A DNA stretch of 64,000 bases from Paenibacillus silagei (GCF_017874735.1 NZ_JAGGLV010000008.1:186001-250000), one strand, 5' to 3'; counted from the first letter of the stretch, positions 33,375 through 42,740 are shown. Made by a program: numbers and translations. The notes: generated by a model from the letters alone, not told the origin.

Positions 33375-34902
33375 GCTCTTCCTCCTTCACCATAGATTTC
33401 AGGGCTTTGCGGTCCAGCTTTCCGCTGGCTGTTCTGGGCAGAGCCGTAACGAAGCGGAATTCCCTGGGACGCAAGGCCGAGGATAGCCGCTTTACGCACC
33501 AGGCATGCAGCTCCGGGCTACTGACAGGCTCTGTGGAAGCTTCGGATACTACTACGGCAATCAGACGGTGTCCCCATTGAAGGTCTTCTATTGCCGATAC
33601 AGCAGCGTCCGCCACCCCAGGCAAGCTTAATAGGACGCTTTCGACCGCTTCCGGGTATACCGTGTGTCCCCCGACAAGGAGAGCGTTATCGGTTCGCCCG
33701 GTCAAGTGCAAATATCCATCCCCGTCCAGATACCCGGTATCCCGGGTATGCAGGCCGAGGGGCCCTAGGATCTCGCGGGTGCGATCCGGATCGTCATAAT
33801 AGCCGATCATCACATTCGGCCCGCGAACGACCACCTCTCCACTCTCCCCTGTTGCAGCTTCCCTTCCGTCCTGAACGATGGCCAGCTCGACGCCGTTAAT
33901 GGGTATCCCGGCGGATTGCGGTTTCGTCCTCAACTGCGCGTAGGGCAAATACGAGACGCGCGGAGAGGCTTCGGTCAGTCCATACGAGGGCGTCAGCCGC
34001 ACGTGAGGCAGACGGTCAGCCAGACGAAGGAGCATGACGGCAGGCATCGGGCCGCCGACAATGAGCATCTGCCGGAGCGTGAGCAGATCCTCCGCCGACC
34101 ATTTGGCGGAATGGATTAGGGGCAGGATCGCAGACGGCACAGTGCATAAGAAGGTCACCTTGTTCGTACGGACGCACTGGATCATCTCGAAGGGATGCAC
34201 GAAGCCCCCGCTTAGCACAAGATTGGCTCCGGAGGCCATGGCGGCAAACCATTCCCCAACAATGGTCGAGCAGTAACCCAGTGACTTCGAGAGCAGCACG
34301 ATGTCCTTGTCGCACAGAGACGTGTAGTCCAGGATTGCGTCCACATTGGACAGCATGTTGTGGTCGCTCAGCATGATACCCTTCGGCTCTCCCGTCGAAC
34401 CGGAGGAGAGGAATATCATACGCGCGGCCTCTGGCGGCGTGTATCGGCGTACCGGCCGCGGAGCAGCGCCGATTCCTGCAACCGGTCCGTTTGCCATACC
34501 TGTATACAGGCAGAATGGCAGCTCTTCCCCTTGCATGTTCCATTCCGTAAGGATTGGAAGCTTCTCTTCCGAGACGAACACAACTTCGGGTTCAAATTTG
34601 CGGATGAGGCGAAGCATGTCCTGTCCTGGCATGTAGCTGTGGATGGGGAGCGGAATGCCTCCCGCCAAAATGACGGCCCCGATGACAGCCAGACACTCCG
34701 GCGTCGGAGCCATCCAGACGGCCCCGATGAAATTCGGTCGCAGCTGCTCCTGCTTCAGCCGTTCAGCGAGCAGGTCCATGCGGTTTCCGAGTTCCGCATA
34801 ACTTGTAGAGACGGACTCGCCGCTTCGTGCCGCGTAAGTGATTCCCCGGTCATGCCTTCGTGCACGTTGAAACAATTCCCTGAGTGTGCCTGTGCCATTC
34901 AT
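33358..34902 (-). CDS. AMP-dependent acyl/amino-acid ligase (ANL superfamily, free-standing)
   Basis: A 514-residue adenylation enzyme. Core motifs: A3 LSSGSTGEPKG, A5 YGLTEASPR, A7 TRDTGYLDGDGYLHLTGRTDN, and the C-terminal lysine motif A10 RTASGKLDRKAL. It has no fused carrier or condensation domain. The sequence is closer to fatty-acyl or aryl ligases than to amino-acid adenylation domains by general look, but substrate prediction by eye is unsafe. ATG 34902 overlaps the stop of the ABC exporter (ATGA). Second of three adenylating enzymes in the operon. Confidence 0.87.
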   Translation of the reverse strand: MNGTGTLRELFQRARRHDRGITYAARSGESVSTSYAELGNRMDLLAERLKQEQLRPNFIGAVWMAPTPECLAVIGAVILAGGIPLPIHSYMPGQDMLRLIRKFEPEVVFVSEEKLPILTEWNMQGEELPFCLYTGMANGPVAGIGAAPRPVRRYTPPEAARMIFLSSGSTGEPKGIMLSDHNMLSNVDAILDYTSLCDKDIVLLSKSLGYCSTIVGEWFAAMASGANLVLSGGFVHPFEMIQCVRTNKVTFLCTVPSAILPLIHSAKWSAEDLLTLRQMLIVGGPMPAVMLLRLADRLPHVRLTPSYGLTEASPRVSYLPYAQLRTKPQSAGIPINGVELAIVQDGREAATGESGEVVVRGPNVMIGYYDDPDRTREILGPLGLHTRDTGYLDGDGYLHLTGRTDNALLVGGHTVYPEAVESVLLSLPGVADAAVSAIEDLQWGHRLIAVVVSEASTEPVSSPELHAWCVKRLSSALRPREFRFVTALPRTASGKLDRKALKSMVKEEEHVHRA

Positions 34903-36695
34903 ACCGTAACCCCCTCTTTATGAGATGCCTGTCCGGCCACAGATGTATCGCGTTCGAAGGTCGATGCCATAGCATAATACTCAGGCGATTGCTTCATGAG
35001 CTCTTCGTGGTCGCCTTCCGCCACCAGACAACCGTTCTCCATCACCAGAATACGGTCCGCGTTCATAATGGTTTGCAGGCGATGGGTGGCTACCAGAACC
35101 GTCTTGCCCGCCATGGTGTGGCGTATGGAATCCATGAGTTCACTCTCCGTAAGCTGGTCCAAGGCGGAGGTCGGTTCGTCCAGGATAAGAATATCGGGAT
35201 TATGCAAGAGGGCACGCGCAATAGCCAGCCTCTGCCGCTGTCCGCCAGACAGCTGGAAGCCTTTATGGTCAATCTTCGTGTGGAGTCCTTCAGGCAGTTG
35301 ATCCAGCAGAGAGCCGAGCCGCGCATTCAGGGCTGCTTGCAGGATCATCTCCTCCGCAGCGTCCAGCTTCCCGACAGCAATATTTTCCATAAGGGTACCC
35401 CGGAACAAGTAAGGCTCCTGGAACACGATGCCAACCTTGCGGCTGATCGCGCTGCGGGTCATCTCCTCCAGATTCTGTCCGCCGATGCGAATTTCACCTT
35501 CGAGAATGGGCATCATCCCGATAAGCGCACGGAAAAGGGTGGATTTCCCTGCCCCGCTTCGTCCGACGAAAGCATATACCTTGCCCGGAGACAGCGACAG
35601 GGATAGATCCTTCAAGATTTCCGTTCCACCGTACCCGACGCGCAGACTGCACACCTCGATATCGGACGGCGTTGCTTCAAGCTGAGGCTCCTTTGCAGGC
35701 GAAGCCTGCTTCCTCTCATTTTCCGAATAGAGATCGATCGGGGTCTGGATGAATTGCTCGATTCTGCCCATTGCAACTTCCGCGCCTTGAAGCTCTCTGA
35801 AAAAGTTGTTAATCTGCTGTACCGGATTCAGAGCGTTCTGCAGATAGGTTACGGAAGCAACCATCATGCCAACGGTCATAACTTGGTCAAGCACCTGGTA
35901 GCTGCCGATCCAATAGATGGCAGCCAGAATCAGGCTAATCACGAAACCACTGATTTGAAACGACATAACGGCATACAGCGTTTCCCGGGTGCTGGCCTTC
36001 ACCAGCCCCTTGTACATCGTTTCATTCCGCTTCCGTTCCCATCCCTCTAGTCCTAAAGCCCGGATTTCCTGCGAGCTCTCGATCGCTTCATAGAGATAGG
36101 CTCCTATCTCTTCATTGTGGGTTCGAACGTCGGACGAATAACGCACCACAGCGTTGCGGAACAGCCCTGGCACCCATAAGAGGAAGGGGATACTAAGCGT
36201 CGCAATGATGCCAAGCCGCCAGTCCATATAGAACAGGGTTCCGAGGGAGATCAGCATCATAAACAGCTGTGAGGTAATCTCGACCAGAATGTGATTGAGG
36301 AAATTACCCATCGTAGCTGTATCCATCCCGAGCAAGGCCGTGAATTTCCCGGGTCCTTGCTTCTGAATTTCCGGAATGGGAATCTGCCTGACATGCTTCA
36401 ACAGCTCGTCCCGGATATCCAGCATATTACAGATGCCCAGATAGCGGAACAGACCTACCCGGATAAACAGGAACACGATGGAGAGAACACCGATTCCCAA
36501 GGAAAGGCTAAGCAGCGGGACAATCAGGTCACGGTTTCCTTCAATCAGCACGTGGTCGATCAGATAGGCGAAGATTAAGGGCTGAAGCATGACGAGTCCC
36601 AATTGCAGGAACGTACAAGCATAAGCGATCAAGGTTAAATTCCATTTGATCTTCACGTAGGGAGCAAGACGTCGGAAGAGTTTAAACGTGTGCAT
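34899..36695 (-). CDS. ABC exporter (MsbA-like, single-chain half-transporter)
   Basis: A 598-residue exporter. Six membrane helices in the first about 310 residues are followed by a nucleotide-binding domain with Walker A GRSGAGKST, Q-loop VFQEPYLF, signature LSGGQRQRL, Walker B LILDEPTSALD and H-loop VATHRLQT, all consensus, so it should work as a homodimer. The frame opens at TTG 36713, but ATG 36695 lies 8 nt after GGGAGG and is preferred. Inside the biosynthetic operon it is the likely export pump for the product, or a self-protection pump. Confidence 0.88.
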   Translation of the reverse strand: MHTFKLFRRLAPYVKIKWNLTLIAYACTFLQLGLVMLQPLIFAYLIDHVLIEGNRDLIVPLLSLSLGIGVLSIVFLFIRVGLFRYLGICNMLDIRDELLKHVRQIPIPEIQKQGPGKFTALLGMDTATMGNFLNHILVEITSQLFMMLISLGTLFYMDWRLGIIATLSIPFLLWVPGLFRNAVVRYSSDVRTHNEEIGAYLYEAIESSQEIRALGLEGWERKRNETMYKGLVKASTRETLYAVMSFQISGFVISLILAAIYWIGSYQVLDQVMTVGMMVASVTYLQNALNPVQQINNFFRELQGAEVAMGRIEQFIQTPIDLYSENERKQASPAKEPQLEATPSDIEVCSLRVGYGGTEILKDLSLSLSPGKVYAFVGRSGAGKSTLFRALIGMMPILEGEIRIGGQNLEEMTRSAISRKVGIVFQEPYLFRGTLMENIAVGKLDAAEEMILQAALNARLGSLLDQLPEGLHTKIDHKGFQLSGGQRQRLAIARALLHNPDILILDEPTSALDQLTESELMDSIRHTMAGKTVLVATHRLQTIMNADRILVMENGCLVAEGDHEELMKQSPEYYAMASTFERDTSVAGQASHKEGVTV

Positions 36696-38055
36696 GATGG
36701 TTCCTCCCGGCAAAATGTTGAATTAGCGGCTTCACCCTGCGCATCCATTCCTCCGTGTCACCAGGCGGCTGCCAATCCAGAACCGACAACGGCGATTCAC
36801 TCAAGCAGCCTGTCGCTTCCAATAAGCTGCAATGATAGATTTCGTTCAGTGTTCTCATAGAAGCTTCCAGCAGGGCGGTCTCCTCCCCCTCACCCGCTAT
36901 CTGTCCAAGGGGAACATTCAGGAGCCTCTGGATCTGCGGCATGATGGTTCGATAGTCGTACATTAGAGCATTGCGCCGCGCGCCTTGCGAGAGATTGCCG
37001 TGAAGCTTCTCATCCAGCAGAACCCCGGTGCAGCTGCGAACCAGCCCGTCCAGATCGATCTTCGGCTGTTCACCGGACCAGTCTACCTGGACGAAGGAAC
37101 CGTCCCCGCCGTCAACAAGCAGCTCCCGGAAACCGTCCCAGCTGGTGCAGACCACAGGAAGGCCGTAGGCTTTCGCTTCCAGAAGGTTGAAGCCAAACGT
37201 CTCTCCCGGATCGGTGGAGAGGTTGACCAGCAGGCTGGATTCCCGGAACAGGCGGTCTTTCTCACTCCCATGGACGGGACCTGTAAACTCCACGGCTTGC
37301 TCCAGCCTATATTCCGCTACGATGGCTTTAAGCCGTTCTTGATACTGGTCCGCTTCCTGCACAGACCCCGTATATTCTCCGGCAATCGTCAATACCGTGT
37401 CCGGGATACGCTGCTTGATTTCCGCCATAGCCGCTAAGAGCACATGAATGTTCTTTACCTCTTCCAGCCGGCCGATGGATAACAGATGTTTACCGGCAAG
37501 CGGCTGAACCGGCTCCGCAGCCAGCAAGGTGTCGATGCATAACGGGATCTTATGGGCATGCGCATACCGGGGGGAGATATTCACCAGCGCCTGTCTGCAA
37601 GATTCCGTACTGGCAAGCAGCACATCCTGTTCTGTAATCCAAGGCGCACAGGACAGCCAGGTTGTCAGCCAACGGGCGGATGCGACGGAATGGGCGATAA
37701 CCATGAAGCGAAGCGGAAGCTTGGCGAAGCTCCGGACCAGCATCAGGAAAGGCATGAAATAAGGAGCGTTCACATAAAGCGTATCGATTCCGTATTCCTC
37801 GCATAAGCGGGCTAGCCGCTCCGATGCTTGCGGAAGCGAAGACATCGGCTGCTTGGAGAACTGGCGAAGCGAACCCCCGAAGATCTTGGCAAAGCGCACC
37901 GGCGGAATGCGGACCAGCTCCGTATATTCAGCCAGATACCCTGTCCATTGGTCATCAATCACCCGTTCGTTCAACCGGGGGGAATGGCCATCGAAGCAGC
38001 CCACCCTAGGTCTGCACTCAGCATGTAAATCGAGGTTTCCAGCGGTGATAGACAT
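36682..38055 (-). CDS. GT4-type glycosyltransferase (GT-B fold)
   Basis: A 457-residue glycosyltransferase. The C-terminal nucleotide-sugar domain shows LLSIGRLEEVKNIHVLLAAM and the EX7E-type stretch DPGETFGFNLLEAKAYGLPV, standard for family GT4 retaining enzymes. The N-terminal acceptor domain is divergent, and it has a C-terminal extension of about 80 residues beyond the usual length. It suggests that the cluster product, or an intermediate, is glycosylated; alternatively it could act on the cell surface. It overlaps the AsbE-like gene upstream and the ABC exporter downstream. No sugar-nucleotide synthesis genes accompany it, so a common NDP-sugar is expected. Confidence 0.82.
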   Translation of the reverse strand: MSITAGNLDLHAECRPRVGCFDGHSPRLNERVIDDQWTGYLAEYTELVRIPPVRFAKIFGGSLRQFSKQPMSSLPQASERLARLCEEYGIDTLYVNAPYFMPFLMLVRSFAKLPLRFMVIAHSVASARWLTTWLSCAPWITEQDVLLASTESCRQALVNISPRYAHAHKIPLCIDTLLAAEPVQPLAGKHLLSIGRLEEVKNIHVLLAAMAEIKQRIPDTVLTIAGEYTGSVQEADQYQERLKAIVAEYRLEQAVEFTGPVHGSEKDRLFRESSLLVNLSTDPGETFGFNLLEAKAYGLPVVCTSWDGFRELLVDGGDGSFVQVDWSGEQPKIDLDGLVRSCTGVLLDEKLHGNLSQGARRNALMYDYRTIMPQIQRLLNVPLGQIAGEGEETALLEASMRTLNEIYHCSLLEATGCLSESPLSVLDWQPPGDTEEWMRRVKPLIQHFAGRNHHAHV

Positions 38056-38965
38056 CGATCAATTCCTCCTTCAGCTGTTGCTCCGTCCTGTGCAGCTGCT
38101 CCACCTTATCCACCAGCAGTCCGATTTCTCCGGTTCGTCCCGGCATGGACGTACGGATCACCAGGTAAGCGAGCGTACTCCACATTCTTATGAAGCCTTC
38201 CAGCTGCTCCTGATACAGCTCCGTACCTTGATTAAGCGCTTCCGAAAAATATTGATACAGCAGCCCGTAGCTGTATTTGCGTTTGGCGAGGATGCCTAGC
38301 TGGGATACAGCATCCTTCAAGGCCCCGGGTGGATACATATCGGGCGACTCCACCGTCTGCATAATCCTCCGCCTCACCGTGCTGGTTAGCGATCGTTCAC
38401 CCGGATCGGTCTCGATCGTATCCTCGAAGATTCTCGCCACCTCGTGAGCGTCCGGCGCATGGAGCCATTCGGGATGAAGCAGCAGTCCCCCGCCCAACTC
38501 ATTGCTCAGAAAAGCATCGTGTACATGGCTCGCGGCCACTAACCCTTCCCACTCAAAATAGCGGTCGTATACCACGAATTGATCGCCCCGCGTTCCGTGT
38601 ACGATGACAAAATGGGGCTGATGCATGGTTTGAAACGTTCTTTTTTGATAGGGCATATGAAACAGGTCGAGCTGTACCAAAACAGGAAGCTCCGGATAAC
38701 GCCGCAGGACCTCCAGGAACTTCTTCAGGTTGACGAGCTTTTCGGCCCCGTAATCATACCACTCCACGGCCCCTTCCCCGTACAGACGGGTGAACAGCCG
38801 CAAATATTCCGACGGGGTGATGTCCGCTGAGAAATAGGTCAGCTTGCCGTCCTCCGTAACGCTGAATGGCGCGTCCCAAGCACCGATATAGAGCGGACGT
38901 TCATCCCACCCGGCTTGCTCCAAGCCATAACCGAGTCCGTTCAGAAAGCAATGGGCTTGTTTCAC
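38018..38965 (-). CDS. AsbE-like condensing protein (DUF6005-like, C39-like fold)
   Basis: A 315-residue protein resembling AsbE, which joins 3,4-dihydroxybenzoyl-carrier to an amine in petrobactin synthesis. The start AHCFLNGLGYGLEQ and YIGAWDAPFSVTEDGKLTYF match the AsbE pattern as I remember it. The putative triad is Cys6, His118 (QPHFVIVHG) and Asp134. The start is GTG 38965, overlapping the end of carrier protein 3, with GAGG just upstream. Being next to the AsbC/AsbD-like pair, it is the natural candidate for transferring the 3,4-dihydroxybenzoyl group. The acceptor amine is unknown. Confidence 0.8.
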   Translation of the reverse strand: MKQAHCFLNGLGYGLEQAGWDERPLYIGAWDAPFSVTEDGKLTYFSADITPSEYLRLFTRLYGEGAVEWYDYGAEKLVNLKKFLEVLRRYPELPVLVQLDLFHMPYQKRTFQTMHQPHFVIVHGTRGDQFVVYDRYFEWEGLVAASHVHDAFLSNELGGGLLLHPEWLHAPDAHEVARIFEDTIETDPGERSLTSTVRRRIMQTVESPDMYPPGALKDAVSQLGILAKRKYSYGLLYQYFSEALNQGTELYQEQLEGFIRMWSTLAYLVIRTSMPGRTGEIGLLVDKVEQLHRTEQQLKEELIDVYHRWKPRFTC

Positions 38966-38966
38966 A

Positions 38967-39251
38967 TCAAACCTCGGTTTGAACGGCCCGTTTGGCCAAG
39001 ATGCGCTGTGAGATCAAGCGCGCGGTGGCGAAGTTCTCCTGCAGAAGCTCGTCGTCCTCGTAAAAAATCTCGTACTGCTGTTCAATCTGCATCATCAGGT
39101 TGACCAGCAGCACCGAATCCACGCCTGCATCCTCCAATGGGGAGTCCCCATTCAATTCCTCCGCCAGCTCCGGTCTGGAGGTCAAATCGGCCACCCGGTC
39201 AATCACGAATTGTATGATATCCTGTTCATTCACGTTCATCATCATATCCAT
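38967..39251 (-). CDS. Acyl/peptidyl carrier protein 3
   Basis: A carrier protein of up to 94 residues. Ser46 in EDAGVDSVLLVNL is the phosphopantetheine site. The sequence starts with several Met codons (MDMMMNVNEQ); the third or fourth lies at better distance from AAAAGG, so the real start may be 39245 or 39242. It is followed directly by the AsbE-like gene and preceded by the AsbD-like carrier, giving two carriers side by side. The loaded group is unknown. Confidence 0.87.
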   Translation of the reverse strand: MDMMMNVNEQDIIQFVIDRVADLTSRPELAEELNGDSPLEDAGVDSVLLVNLMMQIEQQYEIFYEDDELLQENFATARLISQRILAKRAVQTEV

Positions 39252-39265
39252 CCTTTTCTATGATC

Positions 39266-39547
39266 TTAAGATTTGGTTTCCACTTGGGCGATGGGCTCCC
39301 CCTTAAGGGCATGGATGAAATCGACTAAAGAACCGACCGTTTGGAAGACGGCAGGATCCAAATCCTCCTCGGGAACAGTTACGCTGAACACTTCCTCGAT
39401 GTAGACCACCAATTGGAGTACCATGATCGAATCTACGTTTAAATCTTCGTACAGCCGGTCTTCCTCTTTAATGACGTCCGGGAGAGCGAGCTCCAATTGT
39501 TCGGACATGACCTGCCTCAATTGAGCTATCGTTTGTTCCTTATCCAT
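39266..39547 (-). CDS. asbD: AsbD-like aryl carrier protein
   Basis: A 93-residue carrier similar to AsbD of petrobactin synthesis. Ser40 in LNVDSIMVLQLVVYIE is the attachment site, and VPEEDLDPAVFQTVGSLVDF matches the C-terminal pattern of AsbD. ATG 39556 is too close to GAGGAG, so ATG 39547 is preferred. It overlaps the end of the AsbC-like gene. It is predicted to carry 3,4-dihydroxybenzoate loaded by the AsbC-like ligase. Confidence 0.87.
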   Translation of the reverse strand: MDKEQTIAQLRQVMSEQLELALPDVIKEEDRLYEDLNVDSIMVLQLVVYIEEVFSVTVPEEDLDPAVFQTVGSLVDFIHALKGEPIAQVETKS

Positions 39548-40802
39548 GAATACCATACTCCTCTTCTACCAATTGTTTTCGCATAACCTTCCCTGTACTC
39601 GTCTTCGGAATGTCCTCCGTAAAAGCAATAAAGCCCGGAACTTTATAAGCAGGCAGAAACCGCGCGCACCACCTCTTCACCTCCTCCTGAGACAGCGCAT
39701 CGCCCTTCCGGACGATTCGGGCTTTGACAGCTTCCCCCCAAACGGGATGCGGAGCCTTGTGCACGACAGCTTCCTGAACGCCGTCCAGCCTTCGGATGAC
39801 ATCCTCCACCTCGGAGGGAGCTACCTTCAGTCCTGACACATTAATCAGATCATCCATCCGGCACTGGACATGAAGCCTGCCGCCCGACCAATAGCCCAAA
39901 TCTCCGGTATGAATCCGGCGTCCGCCAGTAGTAATGATAATTTCATCCGGCTGCTCCGGGGTTCCGGGCCTTTCAATTGCCATATGCTCCAGCAAAATCC
40001 CGGCATCCGTAGAACCGGAGGGCCGGTCGCCAAGCGAGATGCAGCCCGCCTCAGAGCACCCGTATTGCTGGATCACCTCCACCCCTGCACCCCCAAGCCT
40101 GTTCAGCAGTTCTGCTGACATCGGAGAACCAGAGGATACCAGCTTTCTAAGAAGCACCTTCTCTCTCATCAGGCTGAGCAGAATTTGAAAGAGGAAGGGC
40201 ACCGCATATACCACATGGCGATCATGCTGCTGCATGAGATGCAGGGCGAACTTGGGGTTCTTGTCCGTCACGATAACCGGCTCTACACCGCGCTTAAGTG
40301 CGGAAAGCGTGCCTGTGATGAATCCGAAGGAATGGGATACGGGCACCAGAATGATCGGTGTATCCTCCCCGCTGCAGGGCAGCAGCTTGTTGTAGGCCTC
40401 GATTTCCATTTGCACATGAGACCAAGACCGTTCCACTAACTTGGGAGCGCCGGTCGTGCCTGAGCTGAATTGAAGCAAGGACGGCTCCCCGTTAATCCGA
40501 TCCAGGCGTGAGTGCAGAGGGTGAAAGACGGTGCTGCCTCCTGCGTCGGTCAGCAGACCCGTACAGCCTGCGTCATCGGCTTGACTGAGAGCGGTTTCAA
40601 TCGGGGTGTCGCCGTTGATCAGAAGCACCGAACCCTCATTCCTAATCATCAGCTCCGTGGCGGCCAGAATATTCGCCGGTTCCTTCATGCATACAGCTGT
40701 CCGCCGTTTCTTCCAAGCAGAGGAACCCAATAATGCGTATATCGCGTGTATTCGACGTTCCAGTTCATGCTGGTCATAATGTTCTTTATTAACAATGAAC
40801 AT
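39540..40802 (-). CDS. asbC: AsbC-like 3,4-dihydroxybenzoate-AMP ligase
   Basis: A 420-residue adenylating enzyme predicted to activate 3,4-dihydroxybenzoate and load the AsbD-like carrier. Family motifs: FSSGTTGAPKLVERSW (P-loop), PVSHSFGFITGTLSALKRG, NPKFAL, QQYGCSEAGCISLGD (A5), HTGDLGYW (A7), RMDDLINVSGLKVAPSEVE (A8) and KTSTGKVMRK (A10). AVCMKEP and LLINGDTPIETA in the N-terminal part also follow AsbC closely. The open frame reaches 40916, but ATG 40802 lies 7 nt after AAAGGAG and matches the AsbC N-terminus. First gene of the operon. Confidence 0.9.
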   Translation of the reverse strand: MFIVNKEHYDQHELERRIHAIYALLGSSAWKKRRTAVCMKEPANILAATELMIRNEGSVLLINGDTPIETALSQADDAGCTGLLTDAGGSTVFHPLHSRLDRINGEPSLLQFSSGTTGAPKLVERSWSHVQMEIEAYNKLLPCSGEDTPIILVPVSHSFGFITGTLSALKRGVEPVIVTDKNPKFALHLMQQHDRHVVYAVPFLFQILLSLMREKVLLRKLVSSGSPMSAELLNRLGGAGVEVIQQYGCSEAGCISLGDRPSGSTDAGILLEHMAIERPGTPEQPDEIIITTGGRRIHTGDLGYWSGGRLHVQCRMDDLINVSGLKVAPSEVEDVIRRLDGVQEAVVHKAPHPVWGEAVKARIVRKGDALSQEEVKRWCARFLPAYKVPGFIAFTEDIPKTSTGKVMRKQLVEEEYGIHG

Positions 40803-40977
40803 GGGGTCTCCTTTCCCATGAGATTTTTTTACTTCTTTGAGTATTTTCGCCACATAACGACGTTTTCCTTCTCTTTTAGTGAATAGTGCTTTCTTGTCAT
40901 TGCAGCCGCATCTCAATTGCCTTCATCTTTATTTCAAAATTGTACGTTATTCCGTTCCCTTTCCATCATAACGAAAA

Positions 40978-41043
40978 GCACCCCATATAGTTTTCATCAT
41001 TATAAACACCAGGTGTTTATCCAATGTCGACTATAAGGGGTGC
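40978..41043. repeat. Nested inverted repeats upstream of the biosynthetic operon
   Basis: Outer 13-base arms GCACCCCATATAG (40978-40990) and CTATAAGGGGTGC (41031-41043) match at 12 positions. Inside them is a perfect dyad ATAAACACC (41002-41010) and GGTGTTTAT (41012-41020) around one base. It could be a repressor operator, a miniature insertion-sequence relic or an attenuator. It begins about 60 nt upstream of the longest asbC frame. Confidence 0.55.
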
Positions 41044-42740
41044 ACTTCAATGTAGAAGGGGTTCGTTTTTTTACTGATAAATGGGTTTCACAATAGCTTG
41101 TTAAAGAGAATAGAGGGTTAAGCATAATTCGTCAACGTCTTCTTTGCTTATTCCTGCAGCTTGCTTTACTTAGAGCACTAGTGATTTACATTTTCCCTCC
41201 GGACGGTCATAATTGTCGGTCTACCATTATGGATTCTATTTCATTAGCCTTAAAAGCCCAAGAATTAACATTAAAAACGATGAAAATTCTGCAGTCTCCA
41301 GGCCGCAGCGGTACGCCCTGGCATAAAGTGACATCCAAATTATCCTAAAAAATACTTTATTGTAAATTTGGTGAAGTATAGCAAAATCAGATACAACCAA
41401 CAAGGGCTAATAATACAAACATTTAACTTTGATTGTTTCTTATACGCTGATTTATAGTGCTTTTATATACATTATTAGCATGTAGTAATTAAATCATTAC
41501 TTGTGATTAGAATATGTTGCAATCGGTATACCAAAAGGTCAGTATTATGGGGTCATGTAGTTACAAACTGAGCAACCAAATGTGAGAGGCAGAGTAGTTT
41601 GTTTCGAATAATCGTAGAGCATTGGGGACACCTACGGTCGGATCAGTTTGTTTCGACTTCGCATTTTCCGGGAGTAGCCTGGTGCGGAGATGAAACCAGA
41701 TGGTAAAGTGTATGGAAAAAATGAAGTGATAGTTAACAGAGACATCTCCTGCAGTTTACCACCGGCGAACACATCATCTATCATGGGCCCTTCTTCACTA
41801 CCCAGTTTTGAAGCTGGCTAATCCTCCACTATTCTCAGTATCAGCAGCTTCCTTAACCTTAGGTACAGGCGGATATGGTATATCCTGAGCTAATTGGGTG
41901 ATGTGTCTTGCAGTTTTTTTGGAATTCGGATATACGGCTGTTTGGGTGATCCTGAAGTATAATGTATACTGCTTCCGTCAGCCTCCGATACGTCCGGCGA
42001 CGTGGCAGTAAATGACCTGCATGAAGCCGCCGGCTTAACCAACCATCCTGCCGAAAACACTCTCACCAATAACTGCCTTAGGCCTAAGATATTAGAGAGC
42101 AGTATAACACTAGTTGTACCTCAGAAGACATCTCGCCTTTAGTGTCAAAGTGCCGCTGCAGAGCCAGACGGAATTTTGGCTGTGCAGACTGGTGATCCAC
42201 AGATTTCGGTACGCAGGATAACGATAAGATAGTGTTTACCCTCTATAGCAGCTTCCTCATGCCGCGATCTAGGACCAATTAAATTGATAGCATTTAGTTA
42301 TAATATGCATATTTAGGTCCGCTACAACATTTCAAAAACACTTTAATTCTTTATGGGACTCGTTGATTTAACTAATAACACCAATAATCCATAACGTTAT
42401 CGTAATGTTATGGGTTATTGGTTAAACTATACCCTTTTTATCACGTTATCTATAAAGGTGAAGGTCAAAACTACTTAATAGATTAAACACTACCTCTCCC
42501 TTAACCCCATCGTGCAGTAATAAAATATCAACCCATCACTGGTATCCATACACATCATAAAACAATTAAACATAACGTTAAAATACATATGCACAATATG
42601 GCATATAATAGATTTTGTTTTTGTATATTAAATTATTTTAAGAAAAAGAGAGAAGACTGCCAAACGGCCTCGATATTTACTGACTTATTGAAAAATTATC
42701 GAAATTTTACTGCGTTAAGACATTTCTTCTACATACCGTA
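41044..42740. other. Gene-poor AT-rich spacer with coding remnants
   Basis: About 1.7 kb without a credible gene. On the minus strand 41798-41980 is an open stretch of 60 codons without a usual start (fragments ITQTAVYPNSKKTARHI and LAQDIPYPPVPKVKEAAD) that looks like a decayed protein of unknown family. An imperfect hairpin lies at 42381-42421. The rest shows stop codons in all frames and variable base composition, suggesting several decayed pieces. Confidence 0.4.
42381..42421. repeat. AT-rich inverted repeat
   Basis: Fifteen-base arms starting CCAATAATCC (42381-42395) and ending GGGTTATTGG (42407-42421) differ at one position, with an 11-nt loop. No long T-run follows. It could be a terminator or protein-binding dyad downstream of the primase gene. 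Confidence 0.4.

Noticed and set aside
26488..40916. Calling the cluster a petrobactin locus
   Set aside because: AsbC, AsbD, AsbE and AsbF-like genes are present, but the NIS synthetases AsbA and AsbB are not, and many genes foreign to petrobactin are.
26488..40916. Calling the cluster an NRPS or PKS
   Set aside because: No condensation, ketosynthase or thioesterase domains and no multidomain modules were found; carriers and adenylating enzymes are all separate proteins.
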